A stretch of DNA of 64,000 nt, taken from Sweltsa coloradensis. Its lineage: Eukaryota > Arthropoda > Insecta > Plecoptera > Chloroperlidae. Within the stretch, counting starts at the first letter, position 1. Every line of letters begins with the position of its first letter. Shown piece after piece: positions 11,181 through 24,200 of the stretch. The position numbers and the translations under genes are program-made. The notes under the pieces are model-generated. The model was given only the letters and a program-made list of their open reading frames with translations. It did not search any database and had not been told where the DNA came from. Location of the stretch: contig JAMZAV010002186.1 in NCBI GenBank assembly GCA_024449915.1, positions 62,001 to 126,000 on the forward strand, written 5' to 3'.

Positions 11181-14100
11181 CTAAAAGAGTACATAATCCA
11201 ATTTTATGAAAAAGTATTAATTGTTACATGGACCACCTTAAAACCACATCAGTGGCGAGTTTTTTTGCGCTAGCCGCCCCATAGTGGCTAATTTATTTCA
11301 CGGTCAAGGAGCGAAAGCAGAGCGGGCGCGCGAGCTCTTTTGACATCCTAGTTCAATAAACTTATAAACTTATCTCCCGTTGATTTAGCACTGGCAATTC
11401 AACGAATGGAACCCGTGGTCTAGGCCCGCCTATATAAGACCAGCCTGCTTGTTACACGACAATAACCGCGTCATCATCTTAATACTCCCCCGCATTGGAA
11501 TTAGGTACTCTGATTTACAGAAAACCAGACTCTCCTTCTCTGTCTGACACTGCTACAACAGTATTACTATCAAATTCACCTTCACTTTCAATTTCACTGA
11601 AATAATTCTAACTATAAACTATCAATAATACCGTCAATATCAATAAACACTAGGGTTGCCGTCGATAATCGAAATATCGATCGATTATCGATATCAGTAA
11701 TATGATATGATAATCGATTCAAGTATTTTGATATGATGTGGTATGATTGATTATCGATTTAAATAGTGACATCGATGTTTTCACGGTTTGCCGTGCTTAA
11801 AAATACCGCGCCGTCGTATCAACGCACCGATTGGTTGTCGGAGTAGCCAATAGCTGCAAGTATAACGTCACGCCCACCATCACCAGTGTGAGGCGAAAAC
11901 ATCGCCCGATCCGATTGCGATGTATTCAGTACGGCTCGACGTGTTGTGGCGTGAACTTCTCCAGCGTCAGTCTGCCCAATTATATTGAATTCGTAATGTT
12001 TCTTCCATCCCAAAGAGGACCTTTGACATTACTTGTGACAAGATGAGTCAAGTGTGGCAGTTTTTTTACTTCAAAGAACGACGACGAGGGGCTCGGGAGG
12101 AGATAAGGCTGAGCTGGAATGTTGAGAAGATCTCTCTCGCTCGCTAGACACGACCTTCGCCGGCGTGTACTGTCGGAACATGTAAAAAGTGACACCCCAT
12201 GAAACAAGACGGTGTGTTAAAATAAAGACTGTGTAATTGAAATTTAGTCCTCAATTTTATTTTTAAACATTCTAATCCTTAATGATCTCTTGTATTAGTA
12301 TTACAATTTTGCGTTTTTCCAACTTCCTAGGCTCAATTTGGAATTTGATATGATGATCGATTTGGGTCTATGATATCGATATATTTCGATATGATTATCG
12401 ATTCCATGCCTCCGATTATCTATCACGATTTTCACATCGAACGGCAACCCTAATAAATGCGCTTACGAGATGTTGACAGCATTGTGTAACACACCTCTCC
12501 CAAAACTCCGCTCAAAAAGGTGGAGCCATCCACTTTTGACATAGCAACACCCCCTTGACGCCCGTCTGTCAGACGTGGAAGTATGGCGAGGCAAGGGCGG
12601 AGTGCCCGTCTGGCAGACGTGGTAGTACTAGTATGGCAAGTGGTTAATAAAACCTAAATGCTGCTAAATGATAGTAAAATTATATAACACCGCTTAATGG
12701 TTATAACACCAAGTTAACCGTTATTTTGGAAATTAAAACCTTATTTTGCTTTTTCCTCTCACAAAATCAACATTTTATCTCCACTATTCACAAACTTTCA
12801 ATCTTAACTTTTTGACAATTTGAGTGTTTCTTACTTAAATACAAGCAGAAACAAAATCAAAACACCTTTAAAAAATATGAAAATAAGAAAGACTGCAGAA
12901 ACAATCCTTGGGTGACATCTGTGCCATAAAAACAATTGTGATTTGTGTACATATTGATATAGGGAAGACTCGCAACTTCTACTGTATTCAGGGCCAGTTT
13001 CTGATTACATAGGCCTAAATATCAAATTTTTGTTATTTATAAAATATTTCCGTCATAAAAGTGAGCTTAAAGTTTTACACGTAATAATGGCGGAAAAAAC
13101 AGGGCAATACGTATAACCCTACAACCAATCACCGTGTGATCATTGAAAAAAATCATTTTTGCTGATTATCTTACTTATAGAATATAGAAGGCTTTTTTGG
13201 AATGAAATTTGTTTCTAGTATGATAAAAAATGCTAATAAGTAATAAACAATAATTTGTACATCAAGATATACTAGAGTAGGATTCAGCCAAGATTGAACG
13301 ACCTTCAAAGTTGCATTTGTTTAAATCGGCATAACCAACACAGGAGAAATAAAATTGCTAGCATCATTTTTCTACTCCGTGCGCTGCGTGCGTGTGGCGA
13401 GGTGACGAACTAGGTGTATGTCAACAGACCATTCCAAACGTTGGAGGTTATGTTTCATTAGGATACTGTCATTGCGTGTTATGTTCTGTCACTGAGTTGT
13501 TTTGGATATTAAAATTCTTTGTCTATTATTATTATTATATTTTAATCAACACAATTCTATTTGCATAAAAATTAAACTAGGCCCTAGGGCAAGGATACTA
13601 TTATACACTTTGTTCTAGCCTAGTCTAGGGCCAGGCCTAGTCTATGCAATTTCTCTTTGGGGGCTGGGGAGGGGGGGGGGGGGGGGCAAAAGCCTAGGCC
13701 TTGCTTTAATATGCAGCCTATCTATGATTCAGCCTAGGCTAGCTAGATCTAGTCCTACATTGATAAAACAGGGAAATTCTTGTGATATGTGTTCAATTTG
13801 GGGAAACTAGGCCTAGCCTAAGGCTACGCGTAGCCTTGCATCGGCCCAACTCAGGTAGTGTAGCCTAGGCCTAGTATTTATAGCCCTACGCCCAAAAGGA
13901 ATATTAAAAGTATTTTTTCTAAAAGCCTTATGTCTATAACCGTTTTCTTGTACGTATTTAGGTCCTACTGTTTAGGTACCTAGGCCCTACCTAATTGGTT
14001 GGCTTACTAGACTGTGTTTTTCCCGAGGGCCCTATTAGTGCATGGCTTAGTGACAAAGACCTACTTTACTTCAACATCAGACAATTGATAGACCTACTCA

Positions 14101-17100
14101 ATTAATCAATACTTAGGCTATGCATACATAACATTAAAATATTATTAATTAATAAATAGTCAAGCCCAGAACTCAGAAGAGCAACCAAGTAAAGAAATTA
14201 GTCAGAAACAAGATTAAAGCAGACGACGTAGGCTAGGGCCCCTATCCAGGGCCTATCTGTTAGACGACAGACCTTTAGTAATATTTTAGCTGATTGTATG
14301 AAAGTGGTATTGGGAAGATCGCTCATTGGTCAATAAAATAAAACCATTGTTGTCAACTGTGAAAACGAATAACGACTTGACATTTGTTTGTTATTTATTA
14401 CTTTCAATGAATTTGATCGTCCAGATTACATTAAATTAATCTTTTAAACAATAATTTAGTATTTTTATTTAATAATGCACCGTGTATAATTCATTATTTT
14501 TTTTAAAAGTACATTTTCAATTAGACCTCCAATTTTGTTCAAGTGGTTCACATGAAAAATGGCCGCCGAACAGTGTCAAAAGGTCATTCAAAGTTGTGTG
14601 ATTCCTACTCTATAACATTTGCAAATTTTGTGTATACATTTTAAAATATTAATGGTTTTATGATAACTGATAAAGAAAATGTCAACAATGAACCATTGTT
14701 TTAACTTTTAACTCGATCTGGTGAACGATCGAGAGGTGAATTTAGCTCCATGATCTAGAAGACCGTGGTCAATTTCATTCATAAACAACGCTTCTACAGG
14801 GTTATGACGTCACACGTCTTTTCACAATAAAATCGCGGGAAAGAGTAAACCTAAAACTTTTTTACCTCTGTGGAATAGACAGTTTGGTACTTGTTCATTA
14901 ACGGGACCTTCTCTGAAAAATGTAAAAATTCAGTAAAAACATTTCATTAGACAATCATAACTACTACATCTACTCCATCATCATTAAATCAAAAGATTTG
15001 AAGTGGAACAAACACACAGATTTCATTCGTGCAAAGGCCGTTCGACAGTTATATTTTATTGCTCGAAACCTGGCAAATGCCCAAGTCAATGTAAAGAGAA
15101 CAGTGTATCTTGCACTTGTAAGACCACAACTAACGTATGCTTGTCCTGCTTGGAATCCAACTTCAGAAACCAACAAAATCAAATTAGAGCGTGTGCAGAG
15201 TAGAGCTACTAGATTAATTGCAAAAATGTCAAGTCACCAAAATTCAAGTGCCACAGCAAGAAGAAAAACTTTGAAAATCCCAACTTTAGAAGAGTATAGA
15301 AAAACGACAGATCTTCAATTTCTTTGGGGAATGCTTCATGGTACAACTGACCTCAACCCATTTCACAGGATTCAAATCTGTAATCGTGGAAGAGAGTACG
15401 GACGTGGTGTCACCATGAAACCTCCCCAGGCAAGAACTTCGTCCTATCAACAAGGATATTACTATCGGAGTTGCAGATTATGGAATGATTTGCCGGTGGA
15501 CATCCGTGAACTACACACTCGGAGCCATTTCAAATCTGCACTAAAAAATTTCTTTTCTGGTGTATCCTGATAATTCTATTCTTTATCTTCTTTTTACACA
15601 CATTGTTTTCTATTATTGTATAATGTATTTTTAATTAATTTAATTGCAATGTATTAGTATAAGTATTGAGTAGGTTGCTAGACACTAAATTGTGAATGGG
15701 GCTATGCCCTCTTTTAGCAACCTATAACACATCAATGTGTTAAAACAATAAATAAAAATAAAATAAATAAATCTGAGTTTCAGGAGGTCAGGAAAACACA
15801 ATTATTTCAAACAAAGCCTCGAAAACATCCTTTCCGGCTACATACTTTGTGCCAGGAGTGACACGGCCTACGCCAACGTACTCCACCTGCAAAACCTTTA
15901 ACGTCGCTATTTTAAATATAAAGGACTGTCAATGGAAAATTACTTTCGTTTAAAATAGCAACGTTAAAGGTTTTGGAGGTTCATTTGGTGTCCGTGAATG
16001 TCAATGTCAGTTGCACGGCGACGACTGCTCTCATGTAGGCCTACGCGTTCCAATGGACTGTACTCGCCTAAGTCATGTTAAACGCGTGAGTCAAGTTCAC
16101 TGTCAGAGTCATATTCAACTCCTCGCAAGTTGTAATTATTTATTGTAAACAGAAATAAGTAAAAAAAAACGACGATGGGGGGACCAATCAACAAAATATT
16201 GAGGGGGGTCCCGTTAATGAACAAGTACCGACAGTTTTTACTTAAGAGTGTTATAAACTATGGCGATGGTATTTTTAAGTGAATATCTACTGATTCTGTA
16301 CACTAGGCCTAGCGCTAATATCTACGACTGAAGAGCCTTCCATATTCTCTCCTGTTTTGCCATGCGAGAAATGCAAAAATAAAATAAAAACATATAACAC
16401 CACTTTTTACATTTTTGAAAACGAATTTTAAGAAAAAATTAAACCATTTACACGGACCTCTAAAAAAGATTTTCAAAACCAATATGGAAGATTTATTTTG
16501 TAAACAAAATGTAAAATAGATTAAAAATCTATTGGCCAAAACAGTAGACTAGCAGTAATCTGTACAGAAAGAAGTATTACCTGGTCGATGAGTATTTCTA
16601 GCGGAGGTCCATTGTACTTCTTGACTAGTTCGCTGGCGTCCCAACTGGCCCAGTTGTCTCCTTCCTGCGATCCCAGGTATCCGGCAAACGCCTTGCGACC
16701 CCAGGGACAGTTGATCGGGTTACAGATGGGAGCAAAGGCGGACACTGCCTTGTAGAGGCCTGGGTTCTTCAGGGCACAGATGAGTGCTCCGTGCCCTCCC
16801 ATGCTGAAACATGGATTGGCTTAATTAATGTTTCCTGCAGGACATTTCGGTCTGAGTCAGTGGCAGCCCTAGTATAGAAATTAAATAACACAGGCCTATC
16901 AATCCAAATTAAAATATATTTGACAATTGTAAATTATGTGCACTCCTAGTAGTATTGTTACTGTTATGTTGAATGCTACTAGTATATCTTAAGGGGGACA
17001 GCCACTGAAAAACTTACTTTATTAGTTTACAGAGGTAAAGGGTTGATATTTTGGATTAAAAGTACTAGGCCTAACTTAACTAAAAAAACATTTACGAAAA

Positions 17101-18000
17101 GCAATGGATGGGGGGAAAAGGGGGGTGGGGGCTTAAAAAGGATCTTCATTTTTTCTATTGATGGTAGCTAAATTTTTTATTTTATTTTGTTACTTAGAGC
17201 ATAAGTAAGACTTTCACATATCCATTTTTTTTGGCTAGAGTACCAAAAATTCTGTAGAGGTTTGAATAATAATAATACATTTAAAAAAATGCATTTAATT
17301 GGTTTTGAATTTTTTTTGGAACTTTTGTTTTGAACTTTTTACAATATGGTTATGTGAGGATGTTTATGTTACGGTAGTTATAATTTATAACTTATAAACT
17401 ACAAAAAAAAACTAGACCTCTATGTCTTACCATTAAAAAGGAGATGTAAATTTAGTAGTAATATGTGTACAAAAAAAGTTACCGGTACCGGTACTGAGAT
17501 AATCACATTTAAAGTAAAAATTCAAAAAATTGATATATTATGAGAGAAAAGCCCAGTAAACATGCATAACAAGGGTGGTATGGACTTGTAAACAACTTGC
17601 CTAAATAAACATTTCATCACCACTGACCAGTAGAGTATGTGGGACCTTCCCTTTCAACCAAGTTTGCTTAGTTCTGTCCGTAAGAGAGATAAAATAAACG
17701 TAATTACAGTAAGACCTCGTTCATCCGAGCTCCAATTAATCGAGATTCCGTGTTATCCGAGCTGGTTTCAGGCGGCCTTTCCTTTTTTAAATTATGCCGA
17801 AATGTTATGTTCTTTTCATCTGAATGTCATGCAGTATGCTGTTTACTACAATGACGTGTCACATAAGAATTGCACAGCGCATGGTAAGGGGGGTTGGGGG
17901 TGGGGTTGAGGGTAGGGTGCCAGAGAAAGTTGAGCCAGTGTCTTTGTGAGTGCTTGCCGCCGCCGCGACCTTGCTCAAAGCCGGCGGACGAGAGAGAAGA

Positions 18001-18042
<42 letters not shown>

Positions 18043-18218
18043 TTTGATATTTGATATTTGATATTTATTGACTTAAAGGTGGGCTACATAGGGCTATAAA
18101 GCCCCTTTGACCATAGCCAACCTCTACAACATGTAATACATAAGTATTTTATAATAGATATGTAAGTAATATACTAATAATACTAATTGTTTATGCTAAT
18201 TAAACTATTAGTAAACTG

Positions 18219-18269
<51 letters not shown>

Positions 18270-21200
18270 TTTCTACTAAACTAATATTAGATACATACTA
18301 ATAACTGTGGATACAAATTCATACAATTGATGTTGAAAATTGATTGACAATAATATAAACGTATACTATAGTAAATTCTGCAAGCAATTATAATGATGAT
18401 GCTCTATTCCCAATAGCAAGACTAATATATTGTACACATAATATTAATTATTTACTTATACTCCCAGTATACCTAGAAAGCAGTGTATTGTGTATTTGAT
18501 TTCGAAGAGTTATATTCGACCTGCTAGTATACAATTCAAGTCCAAATTCATTCCATAGCCGACTTGCCGTGATAATGAATGATTTATTACATTTTGTTGT
18601 GCGATGCTTTGGTATCTGTAACATGTTTCGCGTGTGCCTGTTTGTGCGGTTATGTATTCTATCCATTCTTGTGAACTTATTATAAATATAGGGGGGAGAT
18701 TTTGTCTTCATAATTTTCATTGTAAGCATAATTAAAGATAGCATTCGTCGTTCTTTCAGTTTTAGCCATTTTAAATGAATATAAGATGGGGTTATATGCT
18801 CATCACGTCTCACATTTAGAATAAATCGAACACAAGCATTTTGCACTCTTTGAGAGAGAGAGACAAAATATGGCCTTGAAGACGACATGATAGAGGTTGG
18901 CTATGATTATGAAGAAATAAACATTGCATTGGGACATCCAGTCAATGACAGACGCGGAGATAACAGTCACCCCCCCCCCCTCCTCCTCCTCCCAAGCCAT
19001 GAACTACGTATCGCCTCACTATAGTCAGTCAATTGGCTTCGAGCCAAGACTCTCCCAAGTTGTTTTGTTTACATTATGAGATAAAATAATGAGACCACAC
19101 ATTCATTCTATTAGCAAAGCAGTTGACAGCTGATGTCATCACTAAGAGGCTGTTTATTTATGTTCTTTTAATGGTAGGTAAATCATTTTACCTTACCAGG
19201 CTATGCTACGAGAGCAAAAAAAACAAAAATCGCAATCATTCGAGTTTTTCAATAATTTGAGCTGCACCCGGTCTCATCCACCTCGGATAATAGAGGTTTT
19301 ACTGTAGGCCTACGTGGAAAATCTGTGCCTCATGCCTACGTTTAGTTCATAATCGTTACATTTTAAGTTTTAACCTTATCAAATGAAAAACAAGTTAACT
19401 GTTAAACCCTCATTAAAAAAGAGTTCAAAGCTTTAAAACAAAACAAAAACGATTTTTTACAGAAATGTGCGAGTTTTTCGTGATTTTCAGTGGCTGTCTC
19501 CCTTAAGTACGGTACTCTTAAGTAATAATAATCATCATAACTCAGTTCCAACTATGTCGGGTTGAGTGGTGGTTTTCCACCATTATCAAGGGCATGAAAC
19601 TGTAGATACTAAGCTTGCCAGACTCAGTGTTTCTTCCACATCATCTAACTCCTTCCTCTCCACCAATTTACTCCACTCTCTTCTGTCCTCCCACAGCTTT
19701 ACTCTTGCCACATGCTCCCACACTTCATTCCGTTTTCCAACGTCTTCTTGAATTAATCTTTCCCCTTTTTCTCTTGGCCTTCCTACTCTTCTTTTCCCCT
19801 CCTCTGCCGCTTCAAATTCTCGTCTTGGAATCCTCTCCCTGCCCATCCTTTTCATATGTCCAAACCATCTTAGACGTTCTCTTCCTAGCTTAAAATTCAA
19901 TCTCTCCAATCCCAGTTCTTAAGTATTAAGTATTTATTTTTACGTTGAACATGCTGTAACTTTAGTTCTTAGTTCACATGATATAGGTAAACACACTACA
20001 ATCTAAAAGTTATAATGTCCACTTGATTACCTGACAATGAAGCAATAAACAAGGCAATTGGAATCATATGTGAGTAATAATACCCTTATAATATTTATTT
20101 CATATGTTTATTTTAAGTATTATTGCATCTTACCTGTGTCCCATAATAGACATGTTGTCTGCTGATGCTGGAAAGTTTTTCAGTATGACTTCTGTAAGCT
20201 CTTTGGTTATATAGGAGTACATTCGGTAGTTCTTCTTGAAAGGTTCTTGGGTCGCGTCGATGTAGAAACCGGCTCCAGAGCCAAAATCGTAGCTATCGTC
20301 CTCACCGGCTATGTTCAGACCTCCTACAAAGGTAGAGATTGTAATACGAATCATCAATCAACGATGAATGAGGAATACGAGCAACATCAGCATGAATAAT
20401 GATCGCGGGGACCAGGGGTTGAATACATAGGCCTAGATACTAGGGATGGGCAAATACGTTTAATAGCCTAAAAAACGTTTATCCTTTTTCAAAATTGGCG
20501 TTTAAACGTTTTTAAGACCTATTTTAAAAAAAAGTTATTAATTTTAGGTAGGCGTAATTGTAATTTTGTACTGATGACCGGCCTTAAACAGCCTGGGACC
20601 CGGCACCTACTGTTTGTCTCACCATAAGCTGAGCCCGGTGTTTTGTGGGTTCAAAGAGCGCAGGCTGTGGTGGTCACGTTGTAAACGTATCACAGTTTGA
20701 CAGCTGAAGTGGACTCCGCAGAGCAGTAAAGTACAGTCACATCCAGTGCGACCTTGGCCCTATATCCTGTATGGGGATGATATTGATGGAGCGAGTGTTG
20801 AAACGTTGATCTTGCGCGGCATTATAGCGTTGAGTGACTAATAGTCACTCAACGATTATTATATAGGCCCTATATGTTATATTATACAATTTTATATATA
20901 TTATATAGGCTAGGTAAGTATTCACTACTTGCAACCAACTTGCATCGGATGTGATTGTACTTTGTTATTACGGAGAGGCCCATCCTTCCCGTCAAATTCG
21001 GACGGGTTTACAACCTTTCATAAAAGAGCAGGCGACATCCTAGTTTCTTTGAACCCTAAAACGCCTAACTCAGCTTATGGTGAGACAAACAGTAGCCTGT
21101 GTTCATGTAGGCTCCAAAATTGATAACAAAAAAATGTTGTAATTTTTTTTACGTTTACAGTTAGGCCCTACACGTTTATACAAAACTCTAAACGTTTAAA

Positions 21201-24200
21201 CGTCCCATCCCTACTAGATACATGATAAACAAACACGACTTCGATCTCAGCCAAACAGCTCTACTCGAGGGGGGGGGGGGGGGTTAGACTCGTCAGGACT
21301 TCCGCGGGGTTTTGAATGTTTCGACAAATCTGATTCCGACATTTGGTAGAGAAATTTGTTACAAAACAACGAACACAAGCCAGGTAAAATTAGCCTAGGC
21401 CTACATAGTTTTATAACAGTGTGTACTTTAATTCCTGAGGACTCCTGTGGCACCTTAAGCAGAGACAGGCCTACATCCCATTTCGTCCAACATTAGTTAC
21501 TTATTGGTGACACAGAACTATAGACTATAGTTGGCATAACAAAGTAGGCTATCTAGGGTAAGTGGGGTAAATAGGAACACTTTTAGAACTTTTCATCTTT
21601 GACTTTCTGTAAAAAGTTGTACAATTGACTTTTTTATGATTTTTTTGTTGTACATTATTCTTTGCACTGTTTTAAGTGTAAGGAATAACTTGTGTGTCAT
21701 TTTGCTAAAATCATGTACTAGGAAAAAAATAAAATGTAAAAAGTGGCATTGTTCCTATTTACCCCGTCATTTTGGGGTAAATGGGAACAGACAACACTGT
21801 AGCTTATTGGTGCGAGGTAAAACAAAATGGGGTAAATAGGAACAGACATATCTGATGTATGATTTCAATAAAAAAAAAATTAAGTCAAAATGTTAAAAAC
21901 TGTGGATGCTATGTAAGAAAACAATATCAGATTATATATTAAAACCGGAGCGGAGCGAAGCGCTACATTTGTGTCCAAAAATATTCTTAGTTGTTTTTTG
22001 TGACAATAGGATTAGTTTAGTGTTTATTATCAACCTTGCAAATAAGTAAGTGGAAAAATTGGGAAGGGGGGATGAATTTAACTTTTCTAATCAAATTTTA
22101 TCAACGGTGGGAATATGGGGTAATTAGGAACGCACATAAATCTTATGGGAATCTTGTGAATATAATGCACTGAGGTGATATTTTCCCAAGTGTCAGAAGA
22201 AATTGAGGGAAAAGCAGAAAAATGGCCTAAATGGCAATTTTCACAACACCTGGTCAACCACAATGGTCAAATAGAGATGGCTGTGAAGATCGAGAAATGT
22301 TCCCATTTACCCCATAAATATAACCCATAGGTTAACTGTGTTGTTCCTTTTTACCCCACTTGTTCCTAATTACCCCCAAATGGAGGTGGTATGGGGTAAA
22401 TGGGAACAGGGGCTTAACAGCCATGATGGACTAAGATAAGCAAATGCAAACAAATTGTAAAATCATGTTCATGGTTAGGGGGAACTTTTTATATGTCAAA
22501 ATATTTTTTTAGGGTACTCTTTGGACATAATTTTTTTTTCTAAAGTTTTTTTGACTGAAACTTACATCAACTTTTAAGTGTAGGGTAGTTTTAAAAAATC
22601 AGAAAACTATTAAATTAACATCAGAATGAGCTGATTTTTTGATATGTTGTTGAGAAAATAAAAAGGTCACACGGAATATTTTTTGTATTTTTTTAAATAG
22701 GTCATATGGGGTAGATTTAAGGGCTGTTCCTATTTACCCCATGTTCCCATTTACCCCACTTACCCCTATGCCTAGTGCACATTTGTCTTACTTGGACTAG
22801 TGTCGGGTGATACGATGATTACTCAACAAAGTAGGCTATCTATGCCTAGTGCACATTTGTCTTACTTGGACTAGTGTCGGGTGATACGATGATGACTCCA
22901 TGTTCGGAGGCGTACCGTTGAGCTCCAGACTTCTGAATGAAGTTCTGTTCCGTGCACGTCAGGCCGGACAACCAAAAGATGACCGGCACCTTCTCGTCTT
23001 CTGCCTGGGGCGGAAGGTACACTGCAAAGTTCATTTTGCAGCCAAGTTCTGAACTAAATAGGTCAAATACATACCACTGCATTAATATTTTATTCTGTAA
23101 GTAGGCCTAACTGTTGAATTTTTAAAGAGGCTAATAAAGCTAGCCTAGACTATAGGCCTACTATAGGTGATAAATTGTATATAGTACCGGTATTCTATGA
23201 CTGTACTTAATTAGTTATGGTAATTAATTGTATATTATTTTATGACTGTACTTCATTAATTTAGTGACAAAAACCCATGTATACCATGTAGGCCTATACG
23301 CCTACTAGGTCTACGGGGGAAAAAAAAACATCTAGGCTACACATCTGCAATAGATAATATTCAGTACCGGTATTTCATTTGATACATGGTTTGAGGGTGC
23401 ATCAACCGTTAGCTCATTTTGCGCCACTCTCGCCTAAAAGTGTTGTTACACTTTCAACTTGTTGACTCAACTTGTTGACCACATGTAGGCCTAGATAGAA
23501 TGGAAATGTGATGCTGCTGTCACACACTGAAATATGTTGTCGCAACATTGACGACCACGGCAATAACATAACATAACATAACATTTCTTAACGGTTACAA
23601 ATGGGCCCTTCCGCCCGGTGGCAACCACTCACTCCCCCGAGCAGACTAATTACTGTCCCCCCCTAAAAACGATCTAAATTCCCTTAAAGACCCACTACCT
23701 ACAATATCCCCCGACAAGTCATTCCATTCCCTAACAGTCCTTTCCATGAAAGAACCATACCGACCCAGATCCGTTCTTACTACTTGACGCTGGAACTTCC
23801 ATGAATGATCCCCCCTTCCCCTGTAAAGCCCCTCTTGTAGCCTATTGCGGATGTCCCCCCACCCCCTACTTCCCCTAGCCGCCCTGTACATATTGCACAA
23901 CCTAACCTCCCTTCTTCTTCCCTCTAATGACTCCCACCCCAACTCTCCTAACATTGCAGTGACACTGTCATATACTCTCTCTACATTCCCCTTATCATCC
24001 TCTTCCCACCGCCACCGCCTAACATTTCCCGTAACCCTTCTTGCCACCCTACGTTGGACTTTCTCTACCTCCAAAACCTCCCCTAACTTATACGGATCCC
24101 ATGCCGCCGCCCAATACTCCAGGACAGGTCTAACCACTACCTTATATGCCCGATCTTTAACTTCCTGGCTGGCCCCTCTTAGATTTCTCATAACGAAACC

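Noticed and set aside
21556..22766. CRISPR-like array, from evenly reappearing GGGGTAAATGGGAAC
   Set aside because: Spacing is irregular, units occur in both orientations, and the DNA is eukaryotic; it is a MITE.
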